Made by a program: the position numbers and the translations under genes. Under the pieces are notes generated by a model, which saw only the letters and a list, made by a program, of their open reading frames with translations, did no database searches and had not been told where the DNA came from. DNA of 6,166 bases from Propionibacteriaceae bacterium (GTDB lineage Bacteria; Actinomycetota; Actinomycetes; Propionibacteriales; Propionibacteriaceae). Each line of letters starts with the position of its first letter. The stretch's first letter is position 1. The stretch lies in contig DAIEHO010000146.1 in NCBI GenBank assembly GCA_027353565.1, forward strand, positions 1 to 6,166, given 5' to 3'. Shown here one piece after another: positions 1 to 6,166 of this stretch.

Positions 1-3000
1 GACGCCGCTGATCCGGCCGTGGTCGCCGAACACGATGTTGTCGCCCGCGCCGGCGTTGATCAAGTCGGCGCCCGCGCCGCCGAAGACGAAGTCGTTGCCG
101 CGGCCGGTCGTAATGAGGTCGGCGCCGCCGAAGGCCTCGAACCAGGACCAGACGTGGTCGAGGCTGTACGGGCTCGGGTCGGTCGAACCGACGTGGTCGG
201 CGCTCTCGGTCGGGACGGTCGTGTACGTGGCGACCCAGTCGAGCAGGCCGTAGTCGCCGAAGACGATGTTGTTCTCGTCGGCGACCGATGACGTCTCGCC
301 GTCGTTCGCGACGATCGTGTCCCCGCCCGCCCCGCCGAACACGATGTCGTGGCCGGCGCCGGTCGTGATCGTGTCGGCACCGCCGTACTCGCCGCCCGCC
401 GGCACGTAGCCCTCGACGAGGGCGAGGACCGGGACGGGGTACCCGTCGGCCGCGCTGTCGCCGTTGATCGAGCGGTTGGCGACCGTTGACTCGATGCCGG
501 TGACCCGGCCGTGGTCGCCGAAGACGATGTTGTTGCCGGCGCCGGCCGTGATCGTGTCGCCACCGATGCCGCCGAAGACGAAGTCGTTGCCCGCGGCCGT
601 CGTGATCTCGTCGACGCCGCCGAAGCCCTCGTCGATGCTCTCCACGAGGTGCAGCGTCGTCACGTCGGTCGTGCCGGCGACGTAGGCGAGGTGGCCGTGG
701 TCGCCGAAGACGACGTTCGAGCCGCCCTCGTCAGTGATCGTGTCGGGACCGTTGCCGCCAAGGACGCGATCGTCGCCGACGCCGCCGGCGATCACGTCAT
801 GGGCGCCGTCTTCCGGCCGCATCGTCGTGATGTCGCGGATCCAGCCGGTGGTCTCGATCCGCTCGAGCGCCGTCGGGTTCACGTACCCGTCCGGGCCGAC
901 CGTCGGAGACGCCACGGCCTGGGTGACGCTGCCGTAGTCACCGAAGATGACGTCGTCGCCGTCGCTGCCCGTGCCGACCGCCGAACCCGACCCCTCGCCG
1001 TACAGGACATCCTGTCCGGCCGTCAGGTCGTCGCGGTTCGTCCGCACGCTCGCGTTCACCCACGGGATCGTCAGCTCGCGCGTGATGACGTCGACGTTGA
1101 TGCCGTTGTCGCCGTAGATCTGGTCGCGGCCGCGGCCGCCGACGATCGTGTCGTCGCCCGAGCCGCCGGCAAGGTAGTCGCCGGCCTGGCTGCCGTAGAT
1201 GACGTCGTCGCCGGGGCCGCCGTAGGCCACGATGCCGACCGTCGGCAGCGAGTCGGCTGCGACCAGGGCGAAGAGCGCGCTCGCGTCGATGACGTCGTTG
1301 CCGGCGTGGGCGAACGGCGCGGCGACCGGGAAGATGAAGCGCGGATCGTTGCCGGTGATGTTCGGGTACGGCTTGGTGCCGAAGTCGCGCATCGAGAGGA
1401 CCCGCGGGTCGCCGCTGTACCAGAGGCCGTCCTGCGAGGTGTCGCCGTAGACCACGAGCGGTGAGGTCGGCCCGCCGCCACCGGTGACGGTGATCGTGTC
1501 GCCGCCGACACGCGGCACGCCCGGCGTCTCGGGGTCGACGACCGCGACCGTTCGCGTGCCCGTGCCGGAGCCCGGGAAGCCCGCGAGCGTGAGCGTCGCG
1601 CCCGAGATCGTCGTGATCTTGAACTGGCCGGTGACGCCGGAGACGGTGACCGACTGGCCGGCAACGAACCCGGCACTGGTCCAGGCAACACCGTCAGCGC
1701 GGGTGATCGTGCCGTCGCCAAGCGTCATCGAGCCCGTGACGGTCAGGTACTGGTTGCCGCCGCCGTGGACGACCGTCAGGCCGCCGTGGACCGCGACGGG
1801 CGTGCCGCCCGGCTGGAGCGTGCCGCTGATCGTCAGGTGGTCGTTGCCCTCGCCGAGCAGGACGTCGAGGACCTCGATCGTGCTCGTCGAGCCGTCCTGC
1901 GAGAACTGCCCGTTGGCGAACACGATCGTGCCGTAGCTGATGCCGCCCGGGTAGGCCGACGTCTCGCCGAACGGCATCGTCGCGCCGTTCAGCTGGGCCG
2001 TGAAGTCGAGGCCCGGGCCCATCCCGAGGCCGGTCAGGGCCGTCGCGGTCATCGTGCCGCTCTTGTCCTCGCGGCTCGAGTCGTCGAAGACGTTGAGGAC
2101 GTCGACCTGCTGGGCCTCGCCGCCGACGGGCTGCGAGGCGATCCCGAAGAGGGCACCGTTGTGCTCGGCGGGCAGCATGAGCGCAGGCTGCAGCGAGCGG
2201 TCGGCGGAGGTGGTGCCGCCCTCGACGGACAGCGGGCCGCGGATGCCGGACAGCAGGTGTGGCCGCTTGGCGAACGACTTCAGGCTCTCGTGACCGGCGG
2301 CAACGGTGAACGACGTGTCGGCGACGAGCGGAACGCTGACGAGCTCGGACCAGTTCGCCTCCGTGAAGGTGACGACCGCCGCCCACTGGGTGACCGTCAC
2401 CGAGGACGCCACGCTGGCCGGCTTCGCGGCGGACGTCAGGGCCAGGACGTCGAGCTTGCCGGTCGCCGTGCCGCTGATGGACTGGATCTTGTAGAGCGTC
2501 GCTTCGGCGCCGATCTTGATCAGCTGGCCCTCGAGGAAGCCCTGGTCGAGCCAGCTGCTGCCGTCCGTGCGCGTGAGCGCGCCGGCGGTCGCGTCGTACG
2601 TGACGGAGCCGGTCCAGACGCCGCGCATCACGAGGCGGCTGATCGTCGCGCCCGTGTAGCTGCCCGCCGTCGGCGCCGCCGTCAGCGTCATCGAGAGCCC
2701 GCCGCTCGCGACCGAGGCGATGGTGAAGTCGCCCAGGCTCGTGCCGTTCGCGCGCAGGATCCGGATCGACTGGCCGGCGGCGAAGCCCTCGTCGAGGAAG
2801 CTCCCGGCCGCCGAGTCGCCCGTCCGCGTCACCGTCGTGCCGGCGATCGTGAGGTCCCCGGTGAACTGCCGCATCGGGACCTGTCCGCCGATCGCCTCGA
2901 AGGCGACCCGGCCGCCCGCGGTGACGTCGGCCTGGCCGTCCGTGACGATGGCGACCTTCACGCTCGTGCCCGTCGCCGGCTTCATCGTCAGCCGCAGCTG

Positions 3001-6000
3001 GTAGCTGTCTCCCGTCCCGCCCGCGATCAGCACCGTTCCGCCGCCGCTCGGGATGACCACGAGACCGGCGGTGTCATCGTCGAGCGCGAGCACGTCGACG
3101 CGGGCCGGGAGCGCCCCGGCGTACCGGGTCGAGACGACCGTGACGGCGATGGTCGTCGAGCGCGGATCCTGGCGCACGGAGTCGTCTGCGGCGTGGACGG
3201 TGACCAGGATGCCGGTCTGCCAGCTCGACGAGTCGAGGGTGACCTCGTAGACGCCAGGCACGCCGGGCGCCCGGGCGGTGATCGTCGTGACGCCCGTGCC
3301 GCTGAGCCAGATGCGGTCGTCGCTGGGCGTCAGCCGGATGGTCACCGTTCCGCCCGGGTCGGTCGCCAGGCGGACGCGGAACTGGTCCGTCATCTCGCTC
3401 GTCGTCGTGCCCTCGACGACGAGCGTCTGGGTGTCCGTGTGCCCGGCTGCATCGAGCTGGACGACCTGGACTGCGTCAAGGTCGTTGTCGCGGACCATGA
3501 CCTCGACGTCCCGGACGGTCGCGTGGTCGTAGCAGTGGGCCGCGTCGGCCGCGTCGCAGACCGGCTGGAGCACGGAGTGGCTCGCGGTGACGACACGGTC
3601 GCCCTCGGCCCGCGTGTCGTCGACCGCGAACACGTACACCGTCTGCGGCGTGTCCCAGTTGGCGCCGGTGAAGGCGAGGACGATCGAGCGCACGGGCCGC
3701 GTCTCGGTGCCGCCGTCGACGGTGACCGTCCGGTAGAACGAGGACAGGCTCGACGACGTCGACACGAGGAACGTGTCGCCGGTCCCCTGCTCCGACTGCG
3801 GCGACATGGCGGCCGTCACGGTGACGTACACCGTGCACGCGGCGTCGGCGACGCCCGAGCCGCAGCTCGGCTTCGCGGCCAGCCGGACCGTGTACGAGTC
3901 GATCGCGCCGCTCCCGGCGCCTTCGCGGATCTCGCTGAAGCCGTCGCTCTCCGTGACGATCACGGCGCCCGCGGCCGGCCGCGCCACGCTCAGGTCGAGA
4001 CCGTCGACCACGAGCCCGTCGTACGCAGGATCGCTCGAAGAGACGTCATGGCCGATCGCGCCGCTCGTGCCCTCGATGCCGCTCGCGACGACCGAGCCCG
4101 CGACGTCACCGGCGACGTTGATGATGTCGCTGCCGAGGCCGCCGACGAGCCGCGTCGCGACACCGGCGGCGGTCGAGAGCACGTCGAAGATGTCGTCGCC
4201 CTCGAGCCCGTCGATCTCGAGGACCTCGACGTTGGCGTACTTCATCGACAGGCCGGCGCCGTAGACGGCCGTCGCAGTGACGACGATGTGGTCGGCGAAC
4301 TCGGTGCCCAGCACGACGACCTTGTCGATCCCGTTGCCGCCGTCGATCGAGACCGGCGCGTTGATGTTGTACGAGACCTGGTTCTGGCCATCGCCGGTCC
4401 GGATGTCGGTCTCGGCCGCCGTGGAGAAGCCCGAGGTCGTCTTCGGCTTCGCGATGTGGTTCAGTTCGTTGAGCCAGACGATCTCGCCGCCGCTCGTCTC
4501 CGCCAGTGCGAAGCCGCGGACGACGAACTGGTCGTTGTCGTCGCCGCCCTCGAGCCGCAGCGCCGCCTGGTTCGAGTACACCGTGAAGATGTCGTCGCCC
4601 TTGTCGCCGACCGCGACGAGCGGCTCGCTCGTGCCAGCGCTCAGCCAGCCGCGCGTCGTCGCGACGGTGGCGAAGACGTCGTTCGCGACGACCGACGCCG
4701 AATCGCGCTCCAGGCCGTAGATCTGGCCGATCCGGAACGTGTCGTTGCCGAGACCGCCGTCGAGCGTCGTGACCGCGCTGTTGTCGTCCGTCGCGAAGTA
4801 GTCGTTGCCGCCCAGGGCGTAGACCATCAGCCGGCCGTTGAGCGCCGCGTCGTAGTTCACGCGTTCGACGTCGAAGGCCGCGTCCGTGACCTGCGCGTCG
4901 GCGAGCGCGTCGACGTGGAGCACGGCGACGAAGGCCGGCCGCGTGGCCGTCTCGCCGGCGATGGCGGTGACGCGGCGGAGCAGGAAGATGTCGTCGACCG
5001 GGTACGGCGTGCCGGGCCCGGAGTAGCCGTTGAGGGCGCTGTCGTTGCCGTAGATCGCGATCGTGTCGGCGCCGTCGTCGGGAGCGCCGGTGTCGAGGAC
5101 GTTGATGACGTAGTCGCGCGACGCGCCCTGGCTGCCGGTCGTGTAGACGACGTAGCTGTCGGTGTCGGCCTGGCCGTCGAGGGTGAGCGCCTCGCCGTCG
5201 TCCATCGACTGCAGGTAGGCGACGAAGAAGCGGTCCTCGCCGTCGTCGATCGACGGGTCGTGCGCCGCGTCGCCCGCGCTCAGGCACGTGCCGCCACCGC
5301 AGACCGGCGCGATCGCGCTGCCGTAGATCCGGGTCGGGCCGCCCAGGTGCAGGTAGCCCTCCTCGCCCAGCGCGTCAGCGCCCGCGCCCATGCCAACGAC
5401 GAAGTCGCCCAGGTCGCCGCCGTAGCCGAGCTGGAACGTGTCGACGTCGTCGTTGCCCCAGACTCTCGTCAGGGTCGAGGTGATGTCGCCGCGCAGGACG
5501 ATCGTCGTCCCGTAGCCGTCGTCGCCGTTCGTCCAGTCGCCGTAGATGTCGATGGTCGTGCCGGCCACGATCACGGCGTTCGGCAGCAGGGCCACGTCGT
5601 CACCGACCTGCAGCGTGATCGACCCGGTCGCCGCGACCCGGCCGGACGGCACCGTCCTGAGGACGTTCTGCGCGAAGCGCACCGACCCGTCGTGCAGGAG
5701 GTCGAGGTCTTCGTCGAGCGTGGCCAGCTGCGTCAGGGTGACGCCCGTCCGCGCGTCGCTGGTCACGCCGAGGGTGGCCTCCAGCGAGGCCGTCAGCGTG
5801 ATGACGGTCGCGGTGACGTCCGCGATCGTGTAGTCGCCGTCGTACGGCGTGCCGCCCGAGATTCGGAGCGTCGTGTCGGGGACGAACCCGTCATCCAGGA
5901 AGCTGCCGCTCGCGCGGGTGATCGTCGTCCCGTCGAACGTCACGCCGCCGCTGAACGTGGCTGCAGCTGGCTCGGGCGTGTCCGTCGCCGTGTCGCGCAC

Positions 6001-6166
6001 GCTGATCCGGATATCGCCGCCGAACGCCTCGGCGAGCACGAGGTGGAGCGTGCCGCGGGTCTCGGTGACGTAGATGCTGCCTGCCGCCTCGAGGCCGACA
6101 TCGCCGGCGGCCGCGTGCGAGGACTCGATCTCGAGATCGTTCCCCGTTGCGCCGATGCTCGCGCCG
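1..6166 (-). CDS. Giant RTX-type calcium-binding modular protein, internal fragment (both ends outside the window)
   Basis: One frame, with codons from 6165-6163 down to 3-1, is open for 2,055 codons with no stop. Neither the start nor the end of the gene is in the window, so the full protein exceeds 2,055 residues. The composition is rich in Gly, Asp, Thr, Val and Ala and poor in Lys; Cys occurs only six times. Approximate residue positions in this fragment are: beta-helix-like sequence 1-234, degenerate Gly-Asp repeats 451-686, Calx-beta-like modules 733-1307, an LNVFDD/GLGMG region 1308-1472, and RTX repeats from about 1622 to the end. RTX nonapeptides (GGxGxDxUx) bind calcium in a parallel beta-roll and usually occur in proteins exported by type I secretion. 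The other domains are typical of large bacterial adhesins. I see no protease, lipase or other catalytic motif. Export, adhesion and surface location are inferred from the family. Third codon positions are almost all G or C, which supports this frame over the overlapping ones. Confidence 0.95.
16..963 (-). repeat. Long-period RTX units ending in FGD(H/Y)G, with non-repetitive linkers
   Basis: After a partial unit GDGDDVIFGDYG (963-931), four full units follow at 810-694, 621-508, 384-247 and 129-16. Each has the scheme GG(A/V)DxITT, then GNDFVFGG, then xGxDxI, then a final (N/D)NIVFGD(H/Y)G. The first unit is most diverged (HDVIAGG, then GDDRVLGG, then SNVVFGDHG). Units are separated by linkers of 24-41 residues that are not RTX, often with hydrophobic or aromatic residues. 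Unit ends are 62, 87 and 77 residues apart. The second and fourth units share an identical 24-base stretch (568-591 and 76-99). The repeats run to the window edge, so more may lie beyond position 1. Confidence 0.9.
1102..1302 (-). repeat. Compact RTX calcium-binding nonapeptide array
   Basis: After GNDVIDAS (1302-1285) and a short spacer, residues 1649-1688 (1221-1102) form four consecutive turns: GGPGDDVIYG, SQAGDYLAGG, SGDDTIVGG and RGRDQIYGDNG. These fit the RTX consensus GGxGxDxUx, in which the first six residues bind calcium in a parallel beta-roll and the aliphatic residue packs in the core. The second turn is degenerate (AGDYL). This is the clearest family signature in the window. The YGDNG end is followed by a sequence of about 45 residues, including LTIPWVNASV, that has no RTX turns. 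Confidence 0.92.
1303..1569 (-). other. VVYGDTSQDG segment joining the beta stalk to the RTX repeats
   Basis: Residues 1533-1621. It contains GGDTITVTGGGGPTSPL, then VVYGDTSQDGLWYSGDP, then a Pro-rich stretch with FGTKPYPNITGNDPRF and FPVAAPFAHA. This leads directly into AGNDVIDAS, the first RTX-like turn. It is less repetitive than its surroundings, with several aromatics (Trp, Tyr, Phe) and prolines, so it may be a distinct capping or junction domain for the beta-roll. I do not recognise a catalytic motif in it. Confidence 0.45.
1570..1749 (-). repeat. Small beta module M4 (60 aa), copy 4 of 4, with locally atypical codons
   Basis: Residues 1473-1532. Key elements are YLTVTGSMTLGDGTITRADG, AWTSAGFVAGQSVTVSG, QFKITTISG and TLTLAGFPG. 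The GTITRADG and GFxxGQSV elements match M1-M3, while the LD of FLDxGF or WLDxGF is replaced by TSA. Within 1663-1722, six of twenty codons end in T (ctt, gct, ggt, gtt, agt, gtt), in a gene where T-ending codons are rare. It sits between a VHGGLTVVHGGGN segment and a GGDTITVTGGGGP segment that look as though they would otherwise be continuous. Confidence 0.65.
1750..2244 (-). other. Beta region with LNVFDD and GLGMG signatures; no named domain recognised
   Basis: Residues 1308-1472. The most distinctive stretch is VDVLNVFDDSSREDKSG followed by LTGLGMGPGLDF, then GGISYGTIVFANG, IEVLDVLLGEGNDHLTISG and VHGGLTVVHGGGNQ. The order runs from an opening LNVF strand, through GLGM and an ISYG-type strand, to LxVLLGxGND. 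It looks like one unit of a repeat found in giant beta-rich bacterial exoproteins, but this is a recollection of pattern and not a database match. The LGEGNDHLTI turn again resembles an RTX-type Gly-Asn-Asp turn. It runs straight into module M4. Confidence 0.45.
2425..2622 (-). repeat. Small beta module M3 (66 aa), copy 3 of 4
   Basis: Residues 1182-1247. Key elements are VWTGSVTYDATAGALTRTDG, SSWLDQGFLEGQLIKIG, LYKIQSISG and LDVLALTSAA. The period from M2 to M3 is 82 residues. Relative to M1 and M2, the aromatic before LD is Trp rather than Phe, and GDYTIA is replaced by LYKIQSI. It is followed directly by the late strands of Calx-beta-like module C. Confidence 0.7.
2671..2868 (-). repeat. 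Small beta module M2 (66 aa), copy 2 of 4
   Basis: Residues 1100-1165. Key elements in order are QFTGDLTIAGTTVTRTGD, GSFLDEGFAAGQSIRI, GDFTIASV and MTLTAAP. It is the copy closest to M1 at protein level: GTTxTR, GSFLDxGF and GD(Y/F)TIA are shared. It carries a few extra residues before GSFLD. Synonymous codons differ between M1 and M2, so the duplication is old. A 16-residue linker joins it to M3. Confidence 0.72.
3067..3477 (-). other. Calx-beta-like module B
   Basis: Residues 897-1033. It follows module A after one Leu codon and has the same layout: TLVVEGTTTSEMTDQFRVRL, then a strand VTIRLTPSDDRIWLSG, then LDSSSWQTGILVTVHAADD, then TIAVTVVSTRY, closing with VLALDDD. The closing Asp cluster matches the DND end of module A and probably marks the inter-module calcium-binding hinge typical of tandem beta-sandwich arrays. 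The NW position of module A is SW here. It has no cysteine, unlike module A. Identification is by pattern; a cadherin-like or immunoglobulin-like fold cannot be excluded. Confidence 0.6.
3481..3969 (-). other. Calx-beta-like module A, with two cysteine pairs
   Basis: Residues 733-895. The order is that of Calx-beta-type modules in bacterial adhesins: GAVIVTESDGFSEIREG, then DSYTVRLAAKPS, then VYVTVTA, then LAFTGANWDTPQTVYVFAVD, then RAEGDRVVTASHSV, closing with VMVRDND. The Glu-rich opening, the SYTVRL strand, the NW-TPQTV strand and the DND end are the recognisable elements. The module is longer than a usual Calx-beta domain of about 90-100 residues because of inserts. These carry CX8C at 3864-3835 and CX7C at 3558-3532. 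Calx-beta domains bind calcium in sodium-calcium exchangers and integrin beta-4; in bacterial giant proteins they act as rigid tandem spacers. Binding here is inferred. Confidence 0.65.
4102..4815 (-). repeat. Four degenerate Gly-Asp beta repeats (GxxGDDxF ... LxGGxGxDxF)
   Basis: Four related units, each of about 34-37 residues, occur at 4714-4815, 4504-4608, 4297-4407 and 4102-4209. Unit 1 contains LGGNDYFATDDN then LDGGLGNDTFRIG. Unit 2 contains GDKGDDIFTVYSN then LEGGDDNDQFVVRG. Unit 3 contains GDGQNQVSYNIN then IDGGNGIDKVVVLG. Unit 4 contains LEGDDIFDVLST then LVGGLGSDIINVAG. Each unit is two Gly-Asp turns, each followed by a short beta strand and separated by about ten residues. They look like diverged relatives of RTX turns but lack the tight nine-residue spacing, so calcium binding cannot be assumed. 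The spacers of about 30-40 residues between units are variable. Confidence 0.7.
4816..5463 (-). other. Gly/Asp-rich beta region with a CX4C pair; no named domain recognised
   Basis: Residues 235-450. The region opens with VWGNDDVDTFQLGYGGD and contains TRIYGSAIA, a cysteine pair (VCGGGTC), EDRFFVAYLQSMDDGE, then LTLDGQADTDSYVVYTTG, DDGADTIAIYGNDSA and VDDIFLLR. The recurrent pattern is a Gly-Asn/Asp turn, DxF or DxI, and a short beta strand, followed by an LxLDGQxxxD step. This resembles the repetitive beta-solenoid bodies of very large bacterial exoproteins. Each step is about 50-60 residues and poorly conserved, so the repeat boundaries are uncertain. Its role is probably structural, forming part of an elongated stalk. 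Confidence 0.5.
5464..6165 (-). other. Beta-helix-like (filamentous haemagglutinin style) region with an embedded small module
   Basis: This is the N-terminal part of the fragment, residues about 1-234. It has short alternating hydrophobic strands with Gly-Asp turns, such as GDVGLEAAGSIYVTE and GGDIRISVRD near 6120-5980, then GSITLQVGDDVALLPNA and GTTIDIYGDW at 5625-5530. Turns of this kind (xGSIxLxxGDDVxL) are characteristic of right-handed beta-helix stalks in haemagglutinin-like and other large exoproteins. Module M1 (5785-5958) separates the two stretches, and 5784-5626 is a less repetitive linker. The assignment rests on pattern only. A beta-solenoid of another type is possible, and the region continues upstream beyond the window. 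Confidence 0.55.
5785..5958 (-). repeat. Small beta module M1 (58 aa), copy 1 of 4
   Basis: Residues 70-127. The segment begins TFSGGVTFDGTTITRASG, continues with GSFLDDGF, a short strand (LRISGG), then GDYTIADV and ITLTAS. The same order of elements recurs in M2, M3 and M4: xGxVTxxGTTxTR, then (S/W)(F/W)LDxGFxxGQxIxI, then a strand resembling (D/Y)xxI, then a final LTLT-like strand. In M1 the usual GQ after the GF is replaced by PDTT. The module looks like a small all-beta barrel or sandwich. I do not assign a named domain or a function. Confidence 0.7.

Larger units (their letters stand above)
2245..3066 (-). other. Calx-beta-like module C, split by inserted modules M2 and M3
   Basis: The first half (3066-2869, residues 1034-1099) carries GLVVIPSGGGTVLIAGG, GDSYQLRLTMKPATGTSVKV and VTDGQADV. 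These match the early strands of modules A and B. The late strands, recognisable as VVTFTEANWSELVSVPLVAD and matching AFTGANWDTPQTVYVFAVD of module A, appear only at 2424-2245 (residues 1248-1307). Between them lie two tandem copies of the small module. The simplest reading is that M2 and M3 occupy one loop of this beta-sandwich. Alternatively, the two halves belong to two separate incomplete modules. Confidence 0.55.

Noticed and set aside
16..810. Repeated DNA words that could suggest a CRISPR-like or tandem DNA repeat
   Set aside because: The repeats keep codon frame, vary at synonymous positions and encode RTX turns, and the spacers are coding linkers of unequal length. They are protein repeats.
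511..1464. Plus-strand open frame of 317 codons
   Set aside because: It is antisense to clear RTX repeats, has low-complexity Val/Ala/Asp/Arg composition and resembles no family. The minus-strand frame explains the conserved signal.
1071..1721. Minus-strand open frame of 216 codons in another frame
   Set aside because: The translation is Ser/Arg/Ala/Thr-rich and comes from shifting the RTX codons by one base. It has no recognisable domain.
1484..1936. Plus-strand open frame of 150 codons
   Set aside because: It is antisense to module M4 and neighbouring beta sequence. It is Pro/Val/Thr-rich with no family resemblance.
1694..2386. Minus-strand open frame of 230 codons in another frame
   Set aside because: It is Arg/Ala/His-rich and of low complexity, and overlaps the LNVFDD region and module M4 in the true frame.
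4106..5287. Minus-strand open frame of 393 codons in another frame
   Set aside because: The translation is extremely Arg-rich without domain structure, typical of an out-of-frame reading of a GC-rich gene. The overlapping in-frame translation gives sensible Gly-Asp beta repeats.
1..6166. Possible internal start codons (in-frame ATG or GTG) that would begin the gene inside the window
   Set aside because: The frame is open upstream of every candidate, domains run across them, and I see neither a signal peptide nor a convincing ribosome binding site at any of them.

Overview
The whole 6,166-base window lies inside one very large protein-coding gene on the minus strand. Read from position 6165 down to position 1 in a single frame, I find 2,055 sense codons with no stop codon, no frameshift and no recognisable start site. 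Both ends of the gene are therefore outside the window. The other open frames are Arg/Pro/Ser-rich or Val/Ala/Asp-rich shadows of this one, produced by strong G/C bias at third codon positions. I see no RNA gene, promoter, terminator, insertion sequence or CRISPR array.

The protein is a giant, acidic, Gly/Asp/Thr/Val-rich modular surface or secreted protein of the RTX (haemolysin-type calcium-binding repeat) class. In N- to C-terminal order, which is descending coordinate, it contains: (1) beta-helix-like, filamentous-haemagglutinin-style sequence, about 6165-5464, interrupted by a small module M1; (2) a long Gly-Asp-rich beta region with degenerate GxGxDxF repeats, about 5463-3970; (3) Calx-beta-like beta-sandwich modules, about 3969-2245, the third of which is split by two tandem small modules (M2, M3); (4) a beta region with LNVFDD and GLGMG signatures, about 2244-1750; (5) a fourth small module (M4) and a VVYGDTSQDG segment, 1749-1303; (6) RTX calcium-binding repeats from 1302 to the window edge. 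The RTX part begins with a compact nonapeptide array and continues as long-period units ending in FGD(H/Y)G, separated by non-repetitive linkers.

The high G+C content and near-exclusive G/C third positions point to a high-GC bacterium, for example an actinobacterium, an alphaproteobacterium or a relative. The sequence does not decide which, and no neighbouring gene is present to help. By analogy with the family, the protein is probably exported and calcium-stabilised, acting as an adhesin or surface-layer-like protein. No catalytic domain is visible, and the N-terminal export signal and the C-terminus are both missing. The least ordinary observations are the four scattered copies of a 58-66-residue module, three of which appear nested within other domains, and the restriction of all six cysteines to three close pairs.
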